DNA of 11,511 nt from Candidatus Omnitrophota bacterium (GTDB taxonomy: Bacteria > Omnitrophota > Gorgyraeia > Gygaellales > Profunditerraquicolaceae): assembly GCA_016867175.1 (NCBI GenBank), contig VGKF01000012.1, forward strand, positions 1-11,511, read 5' to 3'. Position 1 is the stretch's first letter; each line of letters begins with the position of its first letter. Shown piece by piece: positions 1 to 7,678 of the stretch. Under the pieces are notes generated by a model. The model saw only the letters and a program-made list of their open reading frames with translations, made no database searches and was not told the DNA's origin. The position numbers and the translations under genes are program-made.

Positions 1-371
1 GTGCAGAGGAGGAGACCCTGGAGATATTAAAGGGATTTATGCCCTTACGAGCAGTAATACATTGTTTTTCCGGGGATAGCGCGTTCTTAAAAGATTGCCT
101 TGCCGCTGGATTCATGATCTCCTTTACCTGTAATATTACTTATAAAAAAGCAGAAAACTTAAGGGCCTTGATAAAAGAAATACCCTTAGAGCGCCTGATG
201 CTTGAAACCGACGCCCCATTTTTGGCTCCGCAGGGATTGCGCGGCAGGCGCAATGAACCGGCTTTTATAAAAAACCTCTCCGAAGAGATTGCCCGTATCC
301 GTTGTGTTGACCAGGAAGATATAGCCATTATTACTACCAAGAACGCCAAAGAATTCTTTCATTTAAAATGA
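1..371 (+). CDS. TatD family metal-dependent hydrolase/nuclease (C-terminal part, start outside window)
   Basis: This is the C-terminal ~122 residues of a TatD-type hydrolase. The frame is open from base 3 to the stop at 369-371, and the start lies upstream of the window. The family has a TIM-barrel fold with a metal-binding active site and acts as a 3'-5' DNA/RNA exonuclease. Family signatures visible are IHCFSGD, with its metal-binding His, and LETDAPFLAP followed by RGRRNEP, with the conserved acidic metal ligand and the NEP motif. The C-terminus ends normally. The last bases overlap the next start codon (ATGA), so translation of the two genes is probably coupled. An internal ATG at base 39 is not a plausible start because conserved TatD sequence continues upstream of it. 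Which TatD paralogue this is cannot be decided from this fragment. Confidence 0.93.
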   Translation, partial: AEEETLEILKGFMPLRAVIHCFSGDSAFLKDCLAAGFMISFTCNITYKKAENLRALIKEIPLERLMLETDAPFLAPQGLRGRRNEPAFIKNLSEEIARIRCVDQEDIAIITTKNAKEFFHLK

Positions 372-1486
372 AGCCACAGGTTTCTATAGTTAAATGCCCT
401 AGTTATGATCGACAGGAAGTAATGGCAGCGGCAAGAGCGGCCATGGATCTGCTGGGTGGCATAACTGTTTTTATCAAGCCCGGAAGCAGCGTCTTGGTTA
501 AGCCTAACCTCCTGATAGCAAAAGAGCCGCAATACTGTATTACTACGCACCCTGAAGTGGTGCGGGCGGTTGTCAGGATGCTAAAAGAAATTAACTGCAG
601 GGTATATATAGGAGACGGGCCGACTGTCTTTGGCAGCCAGGCCAAAGGCGTGGAGGAGGTATACGCCAAGACCGGTATGCTAGAGGTTTGCCAACAGGAG
701 GAAGTGGAGTTGGTGAAATTCGATAAGGCGCGCTGGCGGGGAAAATTCCCTTTAACTACCTGGCTAGACAAATGCGACTATCTGGTATCCTTGCCTAAAT
801 TTAAGACGCATCAGATGACTACACTTAGCGCAGGCATAAAGAATCTTTTCGGCCTGGTTTCCGATATATATAAGAAAGAATTGCATATAAGGCATTTTCA
901 TATAAGTGAGTTTGCCAGTATCCTGGTAGATATTTACCAAGAGGCTCATCCTGCTTTGACTATTGTAGACGGGGTAATGGCTATGGAAGGGGATGGCCCG
1001 GGTAGCACAGGTAAACCGCGCAGGAATGATTTTCTGCTGGCAGGTTCTGATTGCGTAGCGATAGACGCTATTCTTGCCTCGGTTATGGGGATTGCCCCCC
1101 AAGAAGTATTAACTACTAAGGAAGGAGCAATCAGGGGCTTGGGGGTAGCTGATATTGGCGCTATATCTATACTGGGTGAAAGATTGAGCGATATAATAAC
1201 AGGAGATTTTAAGCTTCCTACAACATCGGTAGCCCGTAAGATCCCCAAGCCGCTAGTAAGGCTTGCTAAGAGAATGATCAAATTCTACCCCTGCGTTGAA
1301 GATGATAAATGCATCCGCTGCGCAACCTGTGTTAAGGCCTGTCCTAATCAAGCAGTCCAGATGCGCAACAAGGGGATTGTTTTTAATTATGCCAGGTGTA
1401 TCCGTTGTTTCTGTTGCCAGGAGGCCTGCCCGGCTTCGGCAATTAGGGTAAAAAAGAGTTTATTAGCTAAAATCTTAGGATTATAA
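368..1486 (+). CDS. DUF362 domain protein with C-terminal 2x[4Fe-4S] ferredoxin domain
   Basis: This 372-residue protein joins a DUF362 domain (about residues 1-290) to a bacterial-type ferredoxin tail (about 305-360). DUF362 signatures include GDGPTVFG (83-90), PKFKTHQMTTLSAGIKNLFG (143-162) and DGVMAMEGDGPGSTGKP (201-217). The tail has two cluster motifs: C315, C318, C321, C325-Pro and C344, C347, C350, C354-Pro. The second motif carries an extra cysteine, C349. The protein should bind two [4Fe-4S] clusters and be a soluble cytoplasmic electron carrier or oxidoreductase. No signal peptide or membrane segment is visible. The reaction is unknown for this family. The start overlaps the tatD stop (ATGA) and has no good Shine-Dalgarno sequence, which suggests translational coupling. 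The family is identified with confidence; the function is not. Confidence 0.9.
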   Translation: MKPQVSIVKCPSYDRQEVMAAARAAMDLLGGITVFIKPGSSVLVKPNLLIAKEPQYCITTHPEVVRAVVRMLKEINCRVYIGDGPTVFGSQAKGVEEVYAKTGMLEVCQQEEVELVKFDKARWRGKFPLTTWLDKCDYLVSLPKFKTHQMTTLSAGIKNLFGLVSDIYKKELHIRHFHISEFASILVDIYQEAHPALTIVDGVMAMEGDGPGSTGKPRRNDFLLAGSDCVAIDAILASVMGIAPQEVLTTKEGAIRGLGVADIGAISILGERLSDIITGDFKLPTTSVARKIPKPLVRLAKRMIKFYPCVEDDKCIRCATCVKACPNQAVQMRNKGIVFNYARCIRCFCCQEACPASAIRVKKSLLAKILGL

Positions 1487-1679
1487 ATCTTTATTTGCTG
1501 CGGAATATTGCTCGCGCGCTGAAATTTTTTGCCGTGCGCTACGGTTTACTTCGTCGCTACGGGTAGCCTGTATCGGATTAGCGTCTTTCGCTCCTCGTAA
1601 AACCTTGCGCACTTACGAAAATAGAAATGCCAAAAATTTTCTAATGCGCGCTCACAAATTCCTCCGTAAAATAAAGATT
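1486..1679. repeat. ~194-bp imperfect palindromic intergenic element with 11-bp terminal inverted repeats
   Basis: Nearly the whole gap between the DUF362 gene and the TPR gene is one long imperfect inverted repeat. The outermost 11 bases match perfectly (AATCTTTATTT at 1486-1496, its complement at 1669-1679). Further in, both arms carry a GCGCGC block followed by an A/T-rich AAATTTTTTGCC-like block (about 1511-1532 against 1630-1655). Deeper still they share GTGCGC then GGTTTAC-like sequence (about 1534-1549 against 1596-1612). The centre lies near 1570-1580. The left terminus coincides with the last base of the DUF362 stop codon. No coding frame was recognised inside. It could be a MITE-like or other dispersed intergenic repeat, or a long hairpin ending the upstream transcript. 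No clear target-site duplication was seen. Confidence 0.6.
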
Positions 1680-1681
1680 AA

Positions 1682-1690
1682 TGATATAAT
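1682..1690 (+). promoter_or_regulatory. Extended -10 promoter of the TPR-mtnA-thiL-tsaE-tsaB-alr operon
   Basis: TGATATAAT is a full extended -10 element (TG-N-TATAAT, hexamer at 1685-1690). No TTGACA-like -35 is present 16-18 bp upstream, where the sequence is the right arm of the palindrome; an extended -10 can compensate for that. Transcription would start near 1696-1698, only 2-4 nt before the ATG at 1700, so the first gene would be leaderless or nearly so. Confidence 0.6.
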
Positions 1691-1699
1691 TTATTAACT

Positions 1700-2317
1700 A
1701 TGAGTAATAAAGAAGATTTAATAGAATTAAGGTTGAAGTTAGACGAGGCGATTACCTATGGTACGCCAAGAGAGGCGATGCGCCTGGCCAAAGACGGGTT
1801 AAGCAAGGCCAAAGAAAAAAAGCTAGCAGGAGAAATCGAATATTTTAAAGGCCAGATCGAGATCTTAAAAGAAAATTTCTGTCTTGCCATAGAGCATTTT
1901 GACCAGGCTATAAAACATAATCCTGCTGACGGGGCATCTTATAATGACCGGGCGCTATGCATGGTAGAGTTAGGCATTATTGATAAGGCCTTTTATTATT
2001 TTGATAAAGGGATAGAGGTAGAGCCGGATTATGCCACTATCTATCATAATAAGGGCTGGCTTTTAAATAACATCGGCAGGCATAGCGAGGCAATTAAATA
2101 TTTTAATAAGGCACTCTCTCTGGAGCCGGCCAGGCCAGTGACTTATGATAACCTGGCAGATGCGTTGTTTAACCTTTGTGATTACCGGGCCGCCAGTTTA
2201 GCTTATAAAAAGGTATTGGCTTTACTTAAACCAGGATCCTGCCGCCAGATAAGAAAGAAGATCAGCGCACAGATAAGATTAATCGAGAAGAATATAATTA
2301 AGAAAAAAGCTCAATAA
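1700..2317 (+). CDS. Tetratricopeptide repeat (TPR) protein
   Basis: This 205-residue protein consists mainly of four consecutive TPR units at 34-residue spacing, about residues 44-77, 78-111, 112-145 and 146-179. Each carries the usual helix-pair pattern, for example YNDRALCMVELG and YHNKGWLLNNIGRHSEAIKYF with the terminal proline of each unit (HNP, VEP, LEP). A short helical N-terminal segment and a basic Lys/Arg-rich C-terminus flank the repeats. No signal peptide or membrane helix is seen, so it is probably a cytoplasmic protein-interaction scaffold; its partner is unknown. It is the first gene of the operon, 30 nt upstream of mtnA. The start at 1700 has no Shine-Dalgarno sequence and lies just downstream of the -10 element, which fits a leaderless transcript. 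Confidence 0.87.
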   Translation: MSNKEDLIELRLKLDEAITYGTPREAMRLAKDGLSKAKEKKLAGEIEYFKGQIEILKENFCLAIEHFDQAIKHNPADGASYNDRALCMVELGIIDKAFYYFDKGIEVEPDYATIYHNKGWLLNNIGRHSEAIKYFNKALSLEPARPVTYDNLADALFNLCDYRAASLAYKKVLALLKPGSCRQIRKKISAQIRLIEKNIIKKKAQ

Positions 2318-2347
2318 GCGGATAATAAATCAGTAGAAAGGAATGTT

Positions 2348-3391
2348 ATGGAGATCAGGACTATAGCCTGGGTTAATAATAAGATCAGGATTATTGATCA
2401 GACAAAGCTTCCGCAGGGAATTAAGTATTTAGATATCAAAGACTTAAAAACGCTCTGGATTGCCATAAAGGAACTTAAGGTGCGCGGTGCGCCTGTCTTA
2501 GGCGCTGCAGCAGCCCTAGGCAGTTTTGTAGGCATAAGGTATTCGCGCGCAGCTAGTTTTAATCGTTTTATGCAGGAGCTGGAGAAGGTAGCTAAGTATA
2601 TAGGTTCCTCACGACCTACTGCCAGAAATCTTTTTTGGGGACTGGAAAGGGTAAAAAAGATTGCCTTAGATAATAAAGGCAAGCCTATCCGTATTATAAA
2701 ATCCATGATTTTAAAAGAGGCGCAAGCTATAATACAAGATGACCGGGTCTCCTGCAGAAAAATAGGCAGTTACGGAGCCAGATTAGTTAAAGATGCAGAT
2801 GTTATTCTGACTATCTGTAATGCCGGGATACTGGCGACTATAGATTACGGTACGGCCTTAGGAGTAATTTATCGCGCGCACCAGCAACGTAAGAATATAA
2901 AAGTCTATGCCTGCGAGACCAGGCCTTTATTGCAGGGGGCGCGCCTGACTACATGGGAACTACAAAAGAGAGGCCTTGACGTAACCCTTATTTGCGATAG
3001 TATGGCAGCTACATTGATGAGGTCAGGAAAGATAGATAAAGTCATTACCGGGGCAGACAGGATCGCTGCAAACGGAGACAGCGCCAATAAAATAGGGACT
3101 TACAATCTGGCGGTCTTAAGCCGCTACCATAAAATACCTTTTTACGTCGCAGCACCTGCATCTAGCTTTGATTTAAGTATTAAATCAGGACAGGGTATAA
3201 CAATCGAAGAGCGTGATCCCAGGGAGATCACCGAATTATTCTTTAAAAAGCCGATTGCCGTCTCAGGCGTAAAGGTTTTTAACCCCGCCTTTGACGTTAC
3301 CGATCAGGGGCTGATCTCAGCTTTTATTACCGATAAGGGGATTATTAAGCCGCCCTATAAGAAGAATATCCAGAAAACCTTTTCTAAATAG
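2348..3391 (+). CDS. mtnA: S-methyl-5-thioribose-1-phosphate isomerase (MtnA)
   Basis: MtnA converts 5-methylthioribose-1-phosphate to 5-methylthioribulose-1-phosphate in methionine salvage. The 347-residue length is typical of this eIF2B-alpha/beta/delta-like family. Conserved blocks include RGAPVLGAAAALG near residue 45, PTARNLFWGLERV near 90, ICNAGILATIDYGTALG with the expected catalytic Cys157, YACETRPLLQGARLTTWEL, and ITGADRIAANGDSANKIGTY with the expected catalytic Asp237. The IEERDPREIT block near the C-terminus is also typical. The ATG at 2348 has a good Shine-Dalgarno sequence (AAAGGAA, 2337-2343). Its stop lies one base before thiL. No other methionine-salvage gene is in the window. 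Related isomerases of the family act on ribose-1,5-bisphosphate, but the motifs here are of the MtnA type. Confidence 0.93.
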   Translation: MEIRTIAWVNNKIRIIDQTKLPQGIKYLDIKDLKTLWIAIKELKVRGAPVLGAAAALGSFVGIRYSRAASFNRFMQELEKVAKYIGSSRPTARNLFWGLERVKKIALDNKGKPIRIIKSMILKEAQAIIQDDRVSCRKIGSYGARLVKDADVILTICNAGILATIDYGTALGVIYRAHQQRKNIKVYACETRPLLQGARLTTWELQKRGLDVTLICDSMAATLMRSGKIDKVITGADRIAANGDSANKIGTYNLAVLSRYHKIPFYVAAPASSFDLSIKSGQGITIEERDPREITELFFKKPIAVSGVKVFNPAFDVTDQGLISAFITDKGIIKPPYKKNIQKTFSK

Positions 3392-3392
3392 T

Positions 3393-4289
3393 ATGCAGAT
3401 AAGCAGAATAGGCGAATTCGGATTAATAGAGAGGATAAAAAAACTTACGCGCACAGATTCCTCGGTTATAAAAGGAATAGGTGATGATTGTGCTGTGATT
3501 AGAGGGAGCGCTAATAAATATCTGCTCTTTACCTGTGATATGTTGATCGAGGGGGTAGATTTCAGGCCGAAAGACCGGCCTTATCTTATAGGCAGAAAAT
3601 CATTAGCAGTTTCTTTAAGCGATATTGCTGCCTGCGCAGGCAAACCTGGTCATTGCCTGGTGTCGCTGGGGATTAATAAAAATACCAAGCTAGAGAAAGT
3701 AGATGCTATATATAAAGGGATGTTGGATTTAGCCAGAAGATACAAGGTCAATATCGTAGGCGGGGATATCAGCAGGGCAGATAAGCTTACCATTGACGTA
3801 AGCATGTTAGGCGAGGTAGAGAAGAAATATCTAATCCTGCGTAGTGGCGCCAGGCCGGGAGATATTGTCTTTGTAAGCGGTAGCCTTGGAGGTTCTATCA
3901 GGGGCAGGCATCTTAGCTTTGAGCCGCGCCTTAAAGAAGCCAGGTTCCTGGCAGAAAATTTCAAACCTAGCGCAATGATAGATATCTCTGATGGACTAGC
4001 GCAAGACCTGAGGCAGATCTTAAAAGCAAGCGGGGTAGGGGGAGTACTCTATGAGGAATTAATCCCTCTTGCCAGGCAGGCGCGCAGTTTAAGAGAAGCC
4101 TTGTATATGGGAGAGGATTTTGAATTGCTTTTTACTTTAAGCCGCAGCCAGGCAAACAGGCTTTTTATGCAAGGCTTGAAACTTTTCCGGCCTATCGGAG
4201 AGATAACCAAGGCCAAATCAGGCCTAAAGTTAATAGACAGGGAAAATAGGATCAGGTTCATTAATTCAGGGGGATTCCGGCATTTTTAA
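3393..4289 (+). CDS. thiL: Thiamine-monophosphate kinase (ThiL)
   Basis: ThiL phosphorylates thiamine monophosphate to thiamine diphosphate with ATP, the last step of cofactor synthesis. The 298 residues are close to the usual ~300-330. It opens with the family's typical IGEFGLIERI. Key motifs are GIGDDCAV (28-35, Mg/ATP-binding aspartates), GVDF (54-57), KSLAVSLSDIAACAGKP (69-85), VGGD (122-125), ARPGD (153-157), MIDISDGLAQDL (195-206) and GEDFELLF (240-247). This is the AIRS/PurM-like fold, which works as a dimer in the cytoplasm. It starts one base after the mtnA stop with no strong Shine-Dalgarno sequence, so translation is likely coupled. No TPP riboswitch was recognised upstream; expression seems tied to the whole operon. 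Confidence 0.95.
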   Translation: MQISRIGEFGLIERIKKLTRTDSSVIKGIGDDCAVIRGSANKYLLFTCDMLIEGVDFRPKDRPYLIGRKSLAVSLSDIAACAGKPGHCLVSLGINKNTKLEKVDAIYKGMLDLARRYKVNIVGGDISRADKLTIDVSMLGEVEKKYLILRSGARPGDIVFVSGSLGGSIRGRHLSFEPRLKEARFLAENFKPSAMIDISDGLAQDLRQILKASGVGGVLYEELIPLARQARSLREALYMGEDFELLFTLSRSQANRLFMQGLKLFRPIGEITKAKSGLKLIDRENRIRFINSGGFRHF

Positions 4290-4760
4290 ATGAAGATCAG
4301 CTCCCGCTCAGTCAAAGAGACATTGCATATAGGCAAGGTAATAGCCAGGTCTTTGGATAAGGGCGACATAGTCTGCCTATTCGGAGGCTTAGGTTCAGGC
4401 AAGACTGTTTTGACTAAAGGCATAGCCTCTGGCTTAGGGATCAGGAAAGGCGATATTCTAAGCCCTACATTTGTGCTTATGCATCCTTATTTCAAAGCAA
4501 GATTACCGTTTTTCCACTTCGACCTTTATAGGCTTTCCAGCCCTAAAGATATACTGGATTTAGGTTATGAAGAATATTTTTATAATGAGGGGATTACCGT
4601 GATAGAATGGGCCCAAAGGCTTAAATACCTTCTGCCGAAGGATTTTCTCGGGATAAGATTATATTTGAAGGGAGAACGAGAGAGGTCTTTGGAATTCTTT
4701 GCAGCGGGCCAGAGGTGCGGGTACTTATTGGAGAAGATCGGTGAAGATATTAGCCCTTGA
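4290..4760 (+). CDS. tsaE: tRNA threonylcarbamoyladenosine (t6A) biosynthesis ATPase TsaE
   Basis: TsaE is the P-loop ATPase that cycles the TsaD-TsaB complex during N6-threonylcarbamoylation of A37 in ANN-decoding tRNAs. The 156-residue length is normal. The Walker A motif GGLGSGKT is at 32-39, SPTF at 58-61, FHFDLYRL at 75-82 and VIEW at 104-107, with Glu106 the expected catalytic glutamate. The start codon follows the thiL stop with no gap. The last 20 nt overlap the start of tsaB, which fits co-translation of two partner proteins. The C-terminal ~20 residues, encoded partly in the overlap, are poorly conserved. tsaD is not in this window. Confidence 0.95.
   Translation: MKISSRSVKETLHIGKVIARSLDKGDIVCLFGGLGSGKTVLTKGIASGLGIRKGDILSPTFVLMHPYFKARLPFFHFDLYRLSSPKDILDLGYEEYFYNEGITVIEWAQRLKYLLPKDFLGIRLYLKGERERSLEFFAAGQRCGYLLEKIGEDISP
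4730..4736 (+). promoter_or_regulatory. Ribosome binding site fixing the tsaB GTG start
   Basis: GGAGAAG lies 4 nt before the GTG at 4741, with the GGAG core 7 nt upstream. It is inside the 3' end of tsaE. This Shine-Dalgarno sequence, together with the canonical MKILALDTT protein start, favours GTG 4741 over the in-frame ATG at 4699. The 4699 start would add 14 residues without resemblance to TsaB. Confidence 0.75.
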
Positions 4761-5436
4761 TACTACCACCAATTATTTAACTCTAGGCCTCGCAGATGAA
4801 AAAGGCATCTATGAATATAGTCTGGAGGTAGGCAGGAGGATGTCTCTTGTATTAACCCAGGCCATAGAAAGGGCATTGGACGCCCTGGGATGGGAGATAG
4901 GCGATATAAACTATTTCGCCTGCGGGATTGGGCCAGGGTCTTTTACCGGCGTGCGCATGGGCCTGGCTACTATAAAGGGGCTTGCCTGGTCATTGCATAA
5001 GCCGGTGATAGGGGTATCTACCCTGGATATCCTGGCGCGTAATGCTAATATAGAAGGGAAAATAATCTTTCCTATTATCGATGCTAAGAGGAGCCTCATC
5101 TACTGCAGTGCCTATAGAATAATAAACGGTAGGCAAAAAAGAATCATGCCCTATATGCTTTTGACCGAGCATGAGTTTTTAGGCAAGGCCAGGCCTAATA
5201 GTATAATATTAGGGGATGCGCTTGCCTTGTATAAAGAGGGTATCATGATGAATATAAAGGGGGCAGAGGCGTTAGGCAAAGACTACTGGTATCCCCGGCC
5301 GGGAAATATTATTTCGCTGGCCAGGGAAAAAATCAGGCAAAAAGATTATAACAATGCCTTAGAGGTCTTGCCTATTTATCTATATCCTAAAGAGTGTCAG
5401 GTAAAAAAAGCGCAAAATAAAAAAACAAAAGGTTGA
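4741..5436 (+). CDS. tsaB: t6A biosynthesis scaffold protein TsaB
   Basis: TsaB is the ASKHA-fold partner that dimerises with TsaD and is needed for t6A37 tRNA modification. With the GTG start the protein is 231 residues, a normal length. It opens with MKILALDTTTNYLTLGL, the canonical TsaB N-terminus. The dimer-interface block CGIGPGSFTGVRMGLATIKG starts at Cys61, followed by VIGVSTLDILA and a C-terminal LPIYLYPKE like the PxYLR region of the family. An HS pair commonly found near residue 34 (as in HSxxL) reads MS here (RRMSLVL). The basic tail after residue ~219 is rich in Lys and Gln. The gene overlaps tsaE by 20 nt and ends one base before alr. Confidence 0.93.
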   Translation: MKILALDTTTNYLTLGLADEKGIYEYSLEVGRRMSLVLTQAIERALDALGWEIGDINYFACGIGPGSFTGVRMGLATIKGLAWSLHKPVIGVSTLDILARNANIEGKIIFPIIDAKRSLIYCSAYRIINGRQKRIMPYMLLTEHEFLGKARPNSIILGDALALYKEGIMMNIKGAEALGKDYWYPRPGNIISLAREKIRQKDYNNALEVLPIYLYPKECQVKKAQNKKTKG

Positions 5437-5437
5437 T

Positions 5438-6562
5438 ATGAACAAGCATAATAATATCGGATACAGGAAAACCTGGGCGGAGATTAACTTAAAGAATCTG
5501 GCCCATAATTTTAGGCAGGTGAAAAGAATTATTGCGCCTTCGGTAAAGGTTATGGCCTGCGTTAAAGCTGATGCCTATGGCCATGGTATCATTGCGGTTG
5601 CCAAGAAGCTGGTATCCTGCGGCGTAGACTATCTGGGGGTAGCCTCCATAGACGAGGGGATAAAATTAAGGAATGCCGGGGTTGGAAAGCCGATCTTGAT
5701 ATTAGGCCTTGTGCTAAAAGAAGATATAAGTCCAATAGTTAGATACAAGCTTATTCCCGCATTATGCACTATGGAGTTAGCGCATGCCTTAAACCGTATG
5801 GCCTCTAAGATCGGCAAGAAGATAAAGGTGCATGTAAAGGTTGATACCGGGATGGGCAGGATAGGAGTGCTATATAAAGACACCCTGTTTTTTATAAAAA
5901 AGCTATCCAAGCTAAAATTCATAGAGATTGAGGGAATGTTTACCCATTTCCCCTCTGCGGATACAGATAGGGCCTTTACCTTAAAACAGATTAGCTTAAT
6001 CAAGAACTTAAAATTGAAATTAAGCAATCTTGGCATAGAGATACCGCTGGTTCATGCCGCAAACAGCATGGGCCTGATTGGCTATAAAGAGAGCCATTTT
6101 AATATGGTAAGGCCAGGCCTTATGATTTATGGGCTTTATCCGAAGCAGGGATTGAAGATTAAATTAAAACCAGTATTAAGCCTCAAAACCAGGGTAGTCT
6201 ATAGCAAAACCCTTCCCGCCGGTTATGCTATAAGTTATGGACGCACCTATCTTATAAAAAAGAATAGCGTTGTGGTAACCCTGCCCATAGGTTACGGGGA
6301 CGGATATCCGCGTAACCTTTCCAATCTCGGTCCGGTTTTAATCGGGGGAAGAAGGTTTAAGATAAGCGGCAGGGTATGCATGGATCAGATGATGGTTGAT
6401 GTAGGAGCTTTTAAAGTTAGGGCTGCTGAGCTGGCATTACTCATCGGCTCGCAAGGCAAACATCGTATCAGCGCAGAAGAATTGGCAAGGCTTTCTGGAA
6501 CCATCCCCTATGAAATTACCTGCGGCTTAGGCAGCCGCATCCCGCGAGTATACCTACCCTAA
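5438..6562 (+). CDS. alr: Alanine racemase
   Basis: Alr is the PLP-dependent racemase that makes D-alanine for peptidoglycan. The 374 residues match the fold-type III family. The PLP lysine is Lys43 in VKADAYGHG (42-50), and the opposing catalytic tyrosine is Tyr267 in AISYGRTY (264-271). Other family blocks are VDTGMGRIG (135-143), THFPSAD (169-175), HAANS (206-210), RPGLMIYG (225-232), IGYGDGYPR and GRVCMDQMMVDVG. It is the last gene of the operon. AAAAGG just before the ATG can serve as ribosome binding site. The stop faces the lptG stop across 15 bp, and no hairpin terminator is visible between them. Confidence 0.96.
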   Translation: MNKHNNIGYRKTWAEINLKNLAHNFRQVKRIIAPSVKVMACVKADAYGHGIIAVAKKLVSCGVDYLGVASIDEGIKLRNAGVGKPILILGLVLKEDISPIVRYKLIPALCTMELAHALNRMASKIGKKIKVHVKVDTGMGRIGVLYKDTLFFIKKLSKLKFIEIEGMFTHFPSADTDRAFTLKQISLIKNLKLKLSNLGIEIPLVHAANSMGLIGYKESHFNMVRPGLMIYGLYPKQGLKIKLKPVLSLKTRVVYSKTLPAGYAISYGRTYLIKKNSVVVTLPIGYGDGYPRNLSNLGPVLIGGRRFKISGRVCMDQMMVDVGAFKVRAAELALLIGSQGKHRISAEELARLSGTIPYEITCGLGSRIPRVYLP

Positions 6563-6577
6563 AAATTTATTTTATTG

Positions 6578-7678
6578 TTAAGGAAGGTTATTGATTAAAT
6601 AGAGGCTGAAGACTAGCCCTAATAGAGGGCTTAAGGAAACAGCAAGCGCAGGGGTGAGCGTTCCGGACCTTCCCAGGGCTATGCTTATCGCATTAAACAC
6701 ATAGTATAAAAAACCCAACATAATAGAAATACCTATTGAAGACAGCCCGCTGGCGCGTTTTTTCATCATCAGCGAGAAGGGTATCCCCAAAAGGATTATG
6801 ATGATGCTGGCTAGCGGTATGGTAAAGCGCTGGTAAAGTTCTACTTTTAGATTTCTTATTACTGTGGTAGCACCGCTTTTAGAGAGCTTCCAGATATAGG
6901 TATTTAACTGGGCGATATCCATTACCTCGGGGCTCTGCCTTTGATTCAGGAAATCACGCGGCGTCTCGGGGATAAGCATTATTTCTTTTTCTTGGTATTG
7001 AGGCTCTCCTTTGATCTGCCCGTTTTTATCGAACTCATAAGTAATATTTTGATAGAACCTCCACGAGCCGTCTTCGTAGACGCCTTTATTGGCTACAATC
7101 TTTTTGGTAATATTCTGGCGCGCGTCATGCTCCAATATGACAATCCCCTCCATAGTGTTGGTAGCAAAAGAGAACTTGTTCACAAAGAAGAGCCGGTTCC
7201 TGAGGCCATACATAGAAAGGTTATTGATGACCTCGTGTTCCCTGCCCTTGATTTTCTTTTCTCCGCTTTCCATCTGTTCCTTGATGCGCTGGTTAAAATA
7301 TAAAGAAGAGGGGACGAAGCGGTCATTTACCCAGAAGACCAGCATGCTGGTAAGCATTCCGAAGATAATCACGATCTTAGTTATCTGGAATATGCTTAAT
7401 CCTGATGAGCGCATAGCGATAATTTCATTATCGCGGTTAAGTTTACCGAAGGTATGTAAGACTGCCAGCAGGCAGGCAATGGGAGTTATTTGGACAAAGA
7501 TAATCGGCAGGTATGATAGATAATATTTCAAGAGGATATCCGGGCTGACCTTCTGTTTTAGTATATCTTCAAGATGGGAGAATACGTCAATGATAATATA
7601 AAGGAAGATAAAAATGAGTATGCAGCTCAAGAATATCCCAAATACCATCTTTAATATGTGACGGTCTAATATGCGCAT
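6578..7678 (-). CDS. lptG: LPS export ABC transporter permease LptG (YjgP/YjgQ family)
   Basis: This 366-residue inner-membrane permease is one of the two transmembrane subunits of the LptB2FG transporter that extracts lipopolysaccharide for transport to the outer membrane. Predicted membrane helices lie at about 11-33, 51-74, 99-118, 285-305, 312-335 and 342-363. A large periplasmic beta-jellyroll domain (about 120-280) sits between helices 3 and 4. The NRDNEIIAMRSSGLS block (81-95) matches the cytoplasmic coupling helix that contacts the LptB ATPase. The N-terminus MRILDRHILK is typical. The start overlaps the end of lptF by 13 nt and has ATAGG just upstream. The LptG name rests on its second position and MxRILDRYI-like start; the F and G paralogues are alike. 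lptB, lptA and lptC are not in this window. Confidence 0.88.
   Translation of the reverse strand: MRILDRHILKMVFGIFLSCILIFIFLYIIIDVFSHLEDILKQKVSPDILLKYYLSYLPIIFVQITPIACLLAVLHTFGKLNRDNEIIAMRSSGLSIFQITKIVIIFGMLTSMLVFWVNDRFVPSSLYFNQRIKEQMESGEKKIKGREHEVINNLSMYGLRNRLFFVNKFSFATNTMEGIVILEHDARQNITKKIVANKGVYEDGSWRFYQNITYEFDKNGQIKGEPQYQEKEIMLIPETPRDFLNQRQSPEVMDIAQLNTYIWKLSKSGATTVIRNLKVELYQRFTIPLASIIIILLGIPFSLMMKKRASGLSSIGISIMLGFLYYVFNAISIALGRSGTLTPALAVSLSPLLGLVFSLYLINNLP

Noticed and set aside
4699..4740. In-frame ATG upstream of the tsaB start
   Set aside because: The extra 14 residues do not resemble TsaB, whereas GTG 4741 has a good Shine-Dalgarno sequence and gives the canonical MKILALDTT start.
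6941..7523. Plus-strand open frames of 120 and 144 codons
   Set aside because: They are antisense to lptG, which has clear family motifs and membrane helices; they show no recognisable protein features.
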